DNA of 64,000 nucleotides from Terriglobales bacterium (GTDB taxonomy: Bacteria; Acidobacteriota; Terriglobia; Terriglobales; Acidobacteriaceae). The stretch lies in the NCBI GenBank assembly GCA_035561515.1, contig DATMXP010000035.1, positions 1 to 64,000 on the forward strand, written 5' to 3'. Positions 27,338-35,277 of the stretch are shown here, piece after piece; position 1 is the first letter of the stretch; each line of letters opens with the position of its first letter. The notes beneath the pieces are model-generated. The model did no database searches, had not been told where the DNA came from, and was given only the letters and a program-made list of their open reading frames with translations. The position numbers were made by a program, and so were the translations under genes.

Positions 27338-28867
27338 CTAGACCGCGACTTTTTCTCGACGTTCTTGGTCGAATTGCGGTAGCAGAACAGAAAAGACTGT
27401 GCCGGAGTCGATACAGCCACTTCGGCTCCACACTTTTATTTTTCCGCCGTGCTTTTCGACGATGCCTCGGCTGATCCAAAGCCCTAGGCCGTTTCCACTG
27501 CTCCCTTTCGTGGTATAGAAAGGCTCGAAAAGCTTCAACCGGGATGCAGAGCTCATTCCTGAGCCGTTATCGCCGACGCTAACACGAATTCGACTTGCAG
27601 CCCCATTGCGTGACGGATCTTTACTCACGCGAATTCGCAAGATTCCCCGTGGGCGCATCGCATCCACGGCATTGAGCACCAGGTTCGCGAAGACCTGCCG
27701 CAGCTCTGATTCATACCCAAAGAGCAAGTCCTCGGTCTGGTACTCCCGCCTTATCTCGATGTCTTTTTCACAAAGGCGGTGCCGGTTGATCTCCAGCACA
27801 TCGTCCAGCAACTTGCGCATGTGCACGTCTGAGGGTTTGCCTGTATCGCGATAGAAACCGAGAGTCTGCTTTGTGATTGCACTGGCTCGCCCTATTTCCT
27901 GCAGAAGTAACTTGGCGTACCTTTGTGCCGTTTCATTCAGGGTCGCATCCACTGTCAACAGGTACGCCAGGTTCGTGACCGCCTCCAACGGATTGTTGAT
28001 CTCGTGGGCGATTGCCGCCGCCATTCTTCCAGTTGCCGCAAGTTTTTCGGAATCGATCAGGGCCTGCTGCATCCTTTTCCGATCGGAAATATCTCTGGCA
28101 ATTTTCGATGCCCCGATGACCCGGCCGTTCAGGTCTTTCATCGGCGATACCGTCAACGAGACGTCCAGCAGCCGACCGCTCCTGTGCAGCCGCTTAGTCT
28201 CGTAGTGCTCGATATGCCTTCCGTTCCTCAATTGCTGGAGGATCTCCACTTCTTCGTCGTGGAGGAATTCGGGAATAAGCGCCAGGATTGACTTGCCGAT
28301 GATTTCCTCTGGCTGCCAGCCAAACATCCGAGTGGCTGCCGGATTCCAGCTTCTCACGATTCCATTAAGGTCCTTGCTGATGATGGCGTCCTCGGAAGAG
28401 TCCACAATGGCCGCCAGTCGGAGCCGAATTTCGTCGCTCCGCTTCCGCTCGGTGATGTCTCGGGCAATCTTCGAGGCTCCGACAATCCTGCCGTCGGCCA
28501 TCTTCAAAGGGGAAATCGTCAGCGAGAAATCACGGCGGGTTCCATCTTTCCGGATTCGAACCGTTTCATAGTGCTCAATGCGCTCACCGTTCCGCAGCTT
28601 ACGGAGAATCTCGGCTTCCTCGTGGTGCAGTTCAGGAGGAATGATGGTTAGGATCGACCGGCCGATCATTTCGTCGGGTTCCCAACCGAACAGACGAGTT
28701 GCGGCGCGATTCCAGCTTCTCACGATGCCGTTAAGGTCCTTGCTGATGATCGCATCGTCGGAAGACTCCACGATCGCCGCCAGCCTTAGGCTTACTTCGT
28801 CCGCTCCGCTCAATTCAGGGAATCTGATTTCGTCTGGACTTTGTGCTTTTCCAGCCACTTCACCCAC
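27338..28867 (-). CDS. Two-PAS sensor histidine kinase (orphan)
   Basis: Soluble histidine kinase of 509 residues. Two PAS domains (about 25-150 and 150-270) are near copies of each other: SSDDAIISKDLNGIVRSWNR and SSEDAIISKDLNGIVRSWNP, each followed by VIGASKIARDI or IVGASKIARDI. The kinase core has AIAHEINNPLEAVTNLAYLL (His288) and an ATPase with NAVDAMRP, VGDNGSGM and NGLGLWISRG. No transmembrane segment and no adjacent regulator. The start is GTG at 28867; its ribosome-binding site is weak. A palindrome lies about 57-77 bp upstream. Confidence 0.92.
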   Translation of the reverse strand: MGEVAGKAQSPDEIRFPELSGADEVSLRLAAIVESSDDAIISKDLNGIVRSWNRAATRLFGWEPDEMIGRSILTIIPPELHHEEAEILRKLRNGERIEHYETVRIRKDGTRRDFSLTISPLKMADGRIVGASKIARDITERKRSDEIRLRLAAIVDSSEDAIISKDLNGIVRSWNPAATRMFGWQPEEIIGKSILALIPEFLHDEEVEILQQLRNGRHIEHYETKRLHRSGRLLDVSLTVSPMKDLNGRVIGASKIARDISDRKRMQQALIDSEKLAATGRMAAAIAHEINNPLEAVTNLAYLLTVDATLNETAQRYAKLLLQEIGRASAITKQTLGFYRDTGKPSDVHMRKLLDDVLEINRHRLCEKDIEIRREYQTEDLLFGYESELRQVFANLVLNAVDAMRPRGILRIRVSKDPSRNGAASRIRVSVGDNGSGMSSASRLKLFEPFYTTKGSSGNGLGLWISRGIVEKHGGKIKVWSRSGCIDSGTVFSVLLPQFDQERREKVAV

Positions 28868-29161
28868 TCGAGAGACCCTCTCTATTGACGATATCCATGA
28901 ATTGCCAAGAGGTGTATTTCCAGGAATATAGGGATGCCTATATTTTGCTTGCCAGTAAAATACGCGCTTTGGATGAAGATGCAGCTGAGCTGCCGGACGG
29001 TTGCTTCCCCCAACCTCTCACCCCACCCCTTGCGCCGAAACATAATAACCGATCCCTCGCCATATGATTACTGGAAGGATTCCGTCACATTGCCATTCCA
29101 CTGCATAACATGGAAAATCTTAGCCATTGAGCTCACGTTCTAGCTGCGGAGAGGCATCTTC
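28868..29161. other. Non-coding divergent spacer
   Basis: No convincing gene in about 294 bp. It holds the upstream regions of the PAS kinase (minus) and of the gene at 29162 (plus), an AT-rich palindrome at 28925-28944, and a GGAGAGG ribosome-binding site just before 29162. Confidence 0.6.
28925..28944. promoter_or_regulatory. AT-rich palindrome, candidate operator
   Basis: A perfect 8-bp inverted repeat AATATAGG / CCTATATT with a 4-nt spacer, located 58-77 bp upstream of the PAS kinase start. It may be a protein-binding site for the divergent region, or a short hairpin; no regulator is assigned. Confidence 0.4.
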
Positions 29162-29620
29162 ATGGCGCGCCTGAAAGTGGTGGCGCATCGAAAAACCGGC
29201 CACCTCGTCAAAGGGTACACAGAGTTACCCTGGGCCCTCGACCAGGTCGGAAACCCCGCCATTGTCGACTTTAAAGCGCCCACACAACTTAGCATCCATC
29301 CTGTCACGGCCGCCCGGGCAGTTGTCGTTTCGCTCGACTCACTCAAAGCCATCTTTTTCGTCAAGAACTTCGACGGCAATCCCTCCTATGCCGAAACGAA
29401 ATTCTTTAATCCCGAACCGCAAATCGAGGGCCTTTGGGTCCACGTTACGTTTCAAGATGGCGAGGTCACCGAAGGTATCGTCCACAATGGCTTGAGCCTA
29501 TTGAACGATTCTGGATTCCTGATGAAGCCTCCCGACCCACAAAGCAATAATCAGGCAGTCTATGTGCTCAAATCGGCCATATCCGCGTTCCGCGTTGTAG
29601 GCGTGCGGGCGAAATTCTGA
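29162..29620 (+). CDS. Conserved hypothetical protein, 152 aa
   Basis: Function not recognised. The protein has no signal peptide or membrane helix. Two parts look beta-rich: MARLKVVAHRKTGHLVKGYT with VVVSLDSLKAIFFVKNF, and LWVHVTFQDGEVTEGIVHNG. The last resembles an Sm/PilZ-like small barrel, and I recall similar acidobacterial proteins carrying only a DUF name. It is probably a cytoplasmic regulatory or ligand-binding barrel; this is inference. A good ribosome-binding site (GGAGAGG) lies 6-7 nt before the ATG. Confidence 0.75.
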   Translation: MARLKVVAHRKTGHLVKGYTELPWALDQVGNPAIVDFKAPTQLSIHPVTAARAVVVSLDSLKAIFFVKNFDGNPSYAETKFFNPEPQIEGLWVHVTFQDGEVTEGIVHNGLSLLNDSGFLMKPPDPQSNNQAVYVLKSAISAFRVVGVRAKF

Positions 29621-29692
29621 TTCCTATCCCCTGAACTTCCCTTTTTGTTCGGCTCTACTGTATAACCACTAGTTCCGTTTCAGGAGGGCTTC

Positions 29693-31279
29693 TTGAACCA
29701 TCGCCGTTCATGGCTGGTCTTAATACTCATTCTCGTCCTGACCCTAACGGCATCGGCCCAATCTGTTCCTTCGGACCTCGATAGCTGGGTCGATCGTACG
29801 ATGAAGACCTTCGCCGTGCCGGGTGTCGCAGTAGCCGTAGTCAAAGACGGCAAAGTACTGGTCGCGAAGGGGTACGGTGTGCGGGAGCTGGGAAAGCCCG
29901 CACGGGTTGACGAGCACACCCTCTTCGGCATCGCGTCCAACACCAAGGCTTTCACCAGCGCCGCTCTGGCCATGCTCGTAGACGAAGACAAGCTCGCCTG
30001 GAATGACCCCGTCACCCTGCATTTGCCATGGTTCGCGATCGACGATCCATACATCACCCACGAACTGACCGTCCGCGACACTCTTAGCCATCGCAGTGGC
30101 CTTGGGCTCGGTGCCGGCGACCTGATGTTCTTCCCGCCCTCAACGCTTAGCCGCGACGAGATCCTGCGTCACGCCCGTTACCTGAAACCAGCTTCCAGCC
30201 TGCGCAGCAAGTACGCCTACAACAACCTTATGTTTCTCGCTGCCGGGCAGATCATTCCCGTGATTGCAGGCAAAAGTTGGGATGAGTTCATCAAGGATCG
30301 TATCTTCCAGCCCCTTGGCATGACCGACTCCGTAACCGATACGAAATCGGCAATCACAAGTTCGAACCACGTTGTCGCCCATTCGAAAGTCGACGGCAAA
30401 ATCACCCCGGTCGGCTGGCAAGGGATGGATAATGCCGGACCAGCTGGTTCTATCGCGTCGAGCGTCACCGATCTTTCCAAATGGGTGATGCTCCAACTGA
30501 ACCGCGGCACCACTGCCGACGGTAAGAAATTGTTCAGCGAGAAACGCTCTGCTGAAATGTGGACGCCCACCACCATTGTGCCAATCAGCAAGCAGCCGAA
30601 GGTCTTAGCAGCCGCTACGCCGAACTTCATGAATTACGGCATGGGCTGGTTTCTTCGCGACTATCACGGACGCAAACTCGTCTATCACACCGGCGGCTTA
30701 GTCGGTCAGGTTTCGAAGGTCCTGCTCGTTCCCGAGGAAAACCTGGGCATAATCGTTCTCACTAATCAGGAACAAGGCGGCGCCTTCGAGAGCATCGTTT
30801 ATCACCTGCTTGATCACTATCTCAATCTCCCGAAAACCGACTGGATCGCAGCGTTTCGTGAGGCCACTGACATCAAGGAAAAAGAGGCGGCAGAAACCGA
30901 GCAGAAAGCTCGCGAGGCACGTGCGGCCAAGTCGCGCCCCTCTTTGCCATTGGATCAGTATTCAGGCGATTACAAGGACGCATGGTACGGTCTCATCTCC
31001 ATTCGTCCGCAGGAGTACGGACTTGTAATGAAGTTCGAGAACACACCCGGCATGATCGGCGACCTCGAACATTGGCAATATGATTCGTTCATTGTGAAGT
31101 GGCGCGATCGTACCATCCCGGATGCGTATCTCTGGTTCGCGCTGAAACACGATGGCAGCATCGAGAGCGCGAAGATGGCGCCGGTATCGCCCCTGGCAGA
31201 CTTCAGTTTCGATTTCCAGGATCTGTTGCTAGTCCCGTTGCCGAAACTGAATGTGAGCATAACCATGGTTCCCAAATGA
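29693..31279 (+). CDS. Serine hydrolase, class C beta-lactamase/PBP family with DUF3471
   Basis: Exported 528-residue enzyme. Start codon TTG at 29693, supported by AGGAGG 5 nt upstream. Signal peptide about 1-22. The catalytic SxxK is Ser82-Asn-Thr-Lys85 in IASNTKAFTSAAL; the YxN element is YAYNNLMF; the third motif is HTGG in YHTGGLVGQVSKV. A C-terminal beta-rich part (about 410-528, LDQYSGDYKDAWYGLISIRP) matches DUF3471. Relatives are esterases, D-aminopeptidases or EstB-like enzymes, and most do not give beta-lactam resistance. Confidence 0.93.
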   Translation: MNHRRSWLVLILILVLTLTASAQSVPSDLDSWVDRTMKTFAVPGVAVAVVKDGKVLVAKGYGVRELGKPARVDEHTLFGIASNTKAFTSAALAMLVDEDKLAWNDPVTLHLPWFAIDDPYITHELTVRDTLSHRSGLGLGAGDLMFFPPSTLSRDEILRHARYLKPASSLRSKYAYNNLMFLAAGQIIPVIAGKSWDEFIKDRIFQPLGMTDSVTDTKSAITSSNHVVAHSKVDGKITPVGWQGMDNAGPAGSIASSVTDLSKWVMLQLNRGTTADGKKLFSEKRSAEMWTPTTIVPISKQPKVLAAATPNFMNYGMGWFLRDYHGRKLVYHTGGLVGQVSKVLLVPEENLGIIVLTNQEQGGAFESIVYHLLDHYLNLPKTDWIAAFREATDIKEKEAAETEQKAREARAAKSRPSLPLDQYSGDYKDAWYGLISIRPQEYGLVMKFENTPGMIGDLEHWQYDSFIVKWRDRTIPDAYLWFALKHDGSIESAKMAPVSPLADFSFDFQDLLLVPLPKLNVSITMVPK

Positions 31280-31341
31280 GCGACGATCCAGCTAGCACTT
31301 GAACCAATTACAATAGTTGGAACCACTTCTCGAGGATACCG

Positions 31342-32199
31342 ATGACTGCCAGTAACGTTCGTGCCGAGATCGCTCGGACTCAAATTCCGCAGGTACCACT
31401 CACGATAGAGGGCTCGAGCGTCCTCCATCAGATGATGCGCTTCCGGTGGTCCGAATGGCGCAAGTTGTCGGCGTCCGAACGTCAGCAGATCACGGCCGAA
31501 GCCGCTCCTGTTTTTGAGGAACTCGAAAAGCAGCAGTCCGCCGTCTATTCAATGCTGGGTCACAAAGGCGATTTCCTCTTCTTGCATTTCCGAAATTCAT
31601 TCGATGAACTGAACCAGGTTGAACTTCGGCTCGCTAAGCTTCGCCTGTGGGACTTCCTCGAATCCCAAACCTCATACGTCTCGATGGTCGAACTTGGACT
31701 TTACGACTCCAGCGTGAAGATCTATGAAGCCCTGCTGGCTCGTGGGGTCGAACCCAACACCGACGAGTGGACCAAGGAGATACAGGAGACCCTCAACCGT
31801 CAACGTGACGCCATGAGGCCGCGCCTCTACCCAGAAATCCCGCCTGCCAGATATCTCTGCTTTTATCCCATGGACCGGAAACGCGGTGAGGCGAAGAACT
31901 GGTACACCCTGCCTATCGAGGAACGCCAACGCCAGATGCACGAACATGGGATGGTCGGCCGACGGTATGCCGGAGAAGTCCGCCAGATCATTACTGGCTC
32001 TATCGGCTTCGACGACTGGGAGTGGGGCGTGGATCTTTTCGCGGATGACCCCCTCGTCTTTAAGAAGCTTATCTACGAGATGCGCTTTGACGAGGTCAGT
32101 GCCATTTACGCGGCGTTCGGCTCGTTCTTTGTGGGCGTACGCTGCCCGGCGAAGGATTTGTCCCGGATGCTGGATGGAGAACTTCCACCACGCCAGTAA
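31342..32199 (+). CDS. hemQ: Coproheme decarboxylase (HemQ, chlorite dismutase family)
   Basis: The C-terminal half is clearly HemQ: YPMDRKRGEAKNWYTLPIEE, MHEHGMVGRRYAGEVRQIIT, GFDDWEWGVDLFADDP and YEMRFDEVSAIYAAFG. HemQ oxidatively decarboxylates coproheme to heme b in the coproporphyrin-dependent pathway. Tyr175 (in FYPM) aligns with the radical-forming Tyr and His202 with the proximal heme ligand, judged from their 27-residue spacing in characterised enzymes. The N-terminal half (about 25-130) is the second ferredoxin-like half. Length 285 is slightly above the usual 250. GAGGAT is close to the ATG. No other hem gene is adjacent. Confidence 0.93.
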   Translation: MTASNVRAEIARTQIPQVPLTIEGSSVLHQMMRFRWSEWRKLSASERQQITAEAAPVFEELEKQQSAVYSMLGHKGDFLFLHFRNSFDELNQVELRLAKLRLWDFLESQTSYVSMVELGLYDSSVKIYEALLARGVEPNTDEWTKEIQETLNRQRDAMRPRLYPEIPPARYLCFYPMDRKRGEAKNWYTLPIEERQRQMHEHGMVGRRYAGEVRQIITGSIGFDDWEWGVDLFADDPLVFKKLIYEMRFDEVSAIYAAFGSFFVGVRCPAKDLSRMLDGELPPRQ

Positions 32200-32277
32200 T
32201 CGCCGTTTACTCGTTTTTCGTAGTCTGACACCCTTCCGTTGTGATAAAAGAATCCCCTTTTACAGGGCCTTATACTC

Positions 32278-32649
32278 ATGTCGATTCAGGTTGAACGCTC
32301 GGGCTTTGACCCCACGGTGGGGTTTCAATACTACCTCTACTTCAAGCCACACATGGAGCAAGAGGGCGCGGATGTGCGTCAGCGCATTCCCGTGGAAGTT
32401 GCTGTGTCTGTAAGTGAAAGCGGCGACCTGGCAGACTGCACCTTCGAATTACCCAAGACTCTCAGAAGCGATGCCGCGATTTCATTCTTACGTCGCCAGG
32501 AAGGTGTTAACTACGTCCCGCCTCATGTCTTCATTGACTTCCCCGGCCAAAGCGGAGATGCAGTCATCCGCGCCGCCGCTAACCTTGATCTGGACCTGGC
32601 GGGTCGGATCATGGGCATGGAATTACTCTGGTCGCCCCAGAGCGATTAG
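32278..32649 (+). CDS. Conserved hypothetical protein, 123 aa
   Basis: Function not recognised. The sequence is soluble and mixed alpha/beta (TVGFQYYLYFKPHMEQEGAD, RIPVEVAVSVSESGDLADCT, SFLRRQEGVNYVPPHVFIDF). It has no catalytic motif I can name. The frame ends 7 bp before the convergent M28 peptidase. No ribosome-binding site is obvious. Codon use resembles that of its neighbours, and the frame is uninterrupted, which supports a real gene. Confidence 0.68.
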   Translation: MSIQVERSGFDPTVGFQYYLYFKPHMEQEGADVRQRIPVEVAVSVSESGDLADCTFELPKTLRSDAAISFLRRQEGVNYVPPHVFIDFPGQSGDAVIRAAANLDLDLAGRIMGMELLWSPQSD

Positions 32650-32655
32650 CTTCGT

Positions 32656-33663
32656 TCACTTGGTCACCTTTACGATCACCCTCTTCAGTCCCAATACCAC
32701 GCGGGCCATTTTGTCGTAGTCGAGTTTGTCTGGGGTATCGTCCGCTTTGTGATTGTGCGGGTCGCGAAACGCAGCCGTGTCCGTCACCATGATGGCGGGC
32801 ACCCCAATCTGCCAAAATGACCAATGATCCGACCACCCGACTCCTTCAATCCATCCCGGCAAAGAAGCGCCCTCGGAGGGGAAATGAGTTGTGAGTCGGA
32901 ACTCCTCGATACAGTGTTGTAGCAACTCTCTCGATTTTGTGTCGCCGACAAAGGCAATGAAGTTACCCGTCTTCGGATACATCGATCCGATGGGCGCCGG
33001 GTATCTTTGGCTTCCCTCCTGGTCCGAGTAGTATCCGATCGTTTCGAGCGACATCATGCCGGCAATGGCAACATTTCGGCGTTGCAGTTGTCTGGCGAAA
33101 ACCAGGCTTCCCATCTGCTCGCTTTGGAAATAAGGGGGCTCCTCGTTCGGAAAGAAAACGAACATGATCGACACACCCGGTGACTCGTTCTTCAGAATCC
33201 GACCCAACTCCAGCAGGGCTGCGACGCCGGAGGCATTGTCGTTCGCGCCCGGAGTCCCCACAGCGGAATCGTAGTGCGCTCCAACGATGAACGTCTTCCG
33301 CGGTGTAGATGTGCCTTCGAGGCTGCTATAGAGAATGCGAGCCTTCTTGCCGGATATGTCGTACGTTTCTTCCGAAATGCTATATCCCCGCGACTCCATG
33401 GTCTGTCGGATGTAATCGGCGGCTTGATTTAGTGCATCGTAGTGCTGCAGGTTTCGTTCGCCGATCGTCCCCGCCAAGGTCTCGACATGCGTCTTCAGAT
33501 TGTCCCGAATGCGGCCCTGGTACGCGTCCAGCGGTTCCAAACGTCCGGAATACGATCTCCCAGGCATTCGAACTCCGATGCGTACCCAATGCACCAGGTA
33601 CGCCAACCCGACGATCACCGCAACGATTATCAGGACCTTCGGGCGAAATAGCTTTCTGATCAT
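32656..33663 (-). CDS. M28-family zinc aminopeptidase
   Basis: Membrane-anchored or secreted peptidase of 335 residues. An N-terminal hydrophobic helix (about 9-28, VLIIVAVIVGLAYLVHWVRI) precedes the M28 domain. Zinc and catalytic residues are in GAHYDSAVGTPGANDNASGV (His, Asp), FFPNEEPPYF (Glu-Glu pair), SDHWSFWQIGVPAIMVTDTA (Asp) and DPHNHKADDTPDKLDY (His). This family removes N-terminal amino acids; substrate preference is unknown. AGGAAATCCAG just before the ATG supports the start. Confidence 0.92.
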   Translation of the reverse strand: MIRKLFRPKVLIIVAVIVGLAYLVHWVRIGVRMPGRSYSGRLEPLDAYQGRIRDNLKTHVETLAGTIGERNLQHYDALNQAADYIRQTMESRGYSISEETYDISGKKARILYSSLEGTSTPRKTFIVGAHYDSAVGTPGANDNASGVAALLELGRILKNESPGVSIMFVFFPNEEPPYFQSEQMGSLVFARQLQRRNVAIAGMMSLETIGYYSDQEGSQRYPAPIGSMYPKTGNFIAFVGDTKSRELLQHCIEEFRLTTHFPSEGASLPGWIEGVGWSDHWSFWQIGVPAIMVTDTAAFRDPHNHKADDTPDKLDYDKMARVVLGLKRVIVKVTK

Positions 33664-33833
33664 CTGGATTTCCTGTGGCTTGATTTATACACCGCGCATC
33701 GATTGTCGATGAGCCAAAGGTACAACGGGGCAGGGTCCTTGGAATGTACTAAGGCGATTACTCACCCCCAAAACTTCTGGTTTGCTTCTACAATGAAAAA
33801 ATCTTAGTCCTTTGAATCAGGGGCGTCGTATTC

Positions 33834-35138
33834 ATGGATAAGTTCGTCATTCGCGGTGGCAATCCCCTTCTCGGTACAATCCGCATCAGCGGCGCAAAGA
33901 ACGCGGCTCTGCCCGCCATGGCCGCTGCCTTACTCACGGACGAAACAGTCGTTTTAGAGAACATCCCGCAGGTCCGCGACATTGTTACCGAACGAAATCT
34001 GCTGGCCGCCATGGGCGCCCAGGTTGAACTTGGATATGGGCGTGCCCAGCACCGCACCACCATCAACTGCGGAACTGTGAAGTCCCCGGAAGCTTCCTAC
34101 GAACTTGTTAAGACCATGCGCGCCTCTACCCTTGTCCTTGGCCCTCTTGTTGCCAAGTTCGGCAAAGCCCGGGTTTCTATGCCCGGAGGGTGCGCTATTG
34201 GCGCGCGTCCAATCGACTTGCACATCAAGGGGCTCGAGCGGCTCGGCGCGAACATCACCCAGGACCACGGTTACGTGGAAGCTTCCGGCAAACTCACCGG
34301 CGGACATATACTTTTCGACAAGATCACCGTGACGGGGACGGAAGACCTGCTTATGGCTGCGACCCTGGCCGACGGTGAAACGGTGATGGAAAACTGCGCG
34401 CGCGAGCCTGAGGTGGTTGATCTCGCCGAACTGTTGATCAAAATGGGCGCCAGGATCGAGGGGCACGGCACCTCGACCATCAAGATTCGCGGTGTATCGC
34501 GACTTGGCGGTGCCAGGCATCGCATCATACCGGACCGAATTGAGGCGGGCACCTTCATCATCGCCGGAGCCATCACTGGTGGCGATCTCAACGTTGCCGG
34601 ATGTGACCCCAACCACATCTCTGCGCTTCTCAATAAACTCGAGGAAGCCGGCGTCAAACTACAGAGAACCCACGATTCTGTTCGCGTGATTGGCACTGGT
34701 GCTTCGTTCCAGTCGGCCGACGTGACCACCGAGGAACACCCCGGATTCGCTACCGATATGCAGGCTCAGTACATGGCTCTGATGACTCAGTCGGAAGGGA
34801 CCTCCATCATCACTGAGAACATTTTCGAGAACCGCTTCATGCACGCGCAGGAACTCGTCCGCATGGGAGCGAACATCAAAATCGAAGGCCGGCGTGCGAT
34901 CGTGCGTGGAAAGTCACCGCTGTCCGGATCCGCCGTCTTGGCCAGCGACCTGCGCGCCTCAGCCTCACTGGTATTGGCGGCGTTGGTAGCCGAGGGCGAG
35001 ACCATCATTGACCGTGTCTATCACATCGATCGAGGTTACGAGCGCATTGAAGAAAAACTTCGTGGCGTTGGTGCCGAAATCAAACGCATGGGCGAGATGT
35101 TCCCAAAACGCGCAGCAGTGCCTGTCGCGCATTCCTGA
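33834..35138 (+). CDS. murA: UDP-N-acetylglucosamine 1-carboxyvinyltransferase
   Basis: First committed step of peptidoglycan synthesis, transferring enolpyruvate from PEP to UDP-GlcNAc in the cytoplasm. The catalytic Cys120 in [19 protein letters not shown] is present, so the usual fosfomycin target site is retained. Other signatures: [33 protein letters not shown] and [18 protein letters not shown]. The 434-residue length is close to the family value. The gene is divergent from the M28 peptidase. Confidence 0.97.
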   Translation: MDKFVIRGGNPLLGTIRISGAKNAALPAMAAALLTDETVVLENIPQVRDIVTERNLLAAMGAQVELGYGRAQHRTTINCGTVKSPEASYELVKTMRASTLVLGPLVAKFGKARVSMPGGCAIGARPIDLHIKGLERLGANITQDHGYVEASGKLTGGHILFDKITVTGTEDLLMAATLADGETVMENCAREPEVVDLAELLIKMGARIEGHGTSTIKIRGVSRLGGARHRIIPDRIEAGTFIIAGAITGGDLNVAGCDPNHISALLNKLEEAGVKLQRTHDSVRVIGTGASFQSADVTTEEHPGFATDMQAQYMALMTQSEGTSIITENIFENRFMHAQELVRMGANIKIEGRRAIVRGKSPLSGSAVLASDLRASASLVLAALVAEGETIIDRVYHIDRGYERIEEKLRGVGAEIKRMGEMFPKRAAVPVAHS

Positions 35139-35277
35139 CCTCCAGTAACTGACCGAATTCAGTCCCGGTTTCAGGGCATCTCATGTCACTCGGATGGGGA
35201 CCGACACGGTAAGCTCGGCCGCAATCTGCTAAGTTATTCCGTTTAGCACGGGTCCATACCATTAAGGAGCGCATCTC

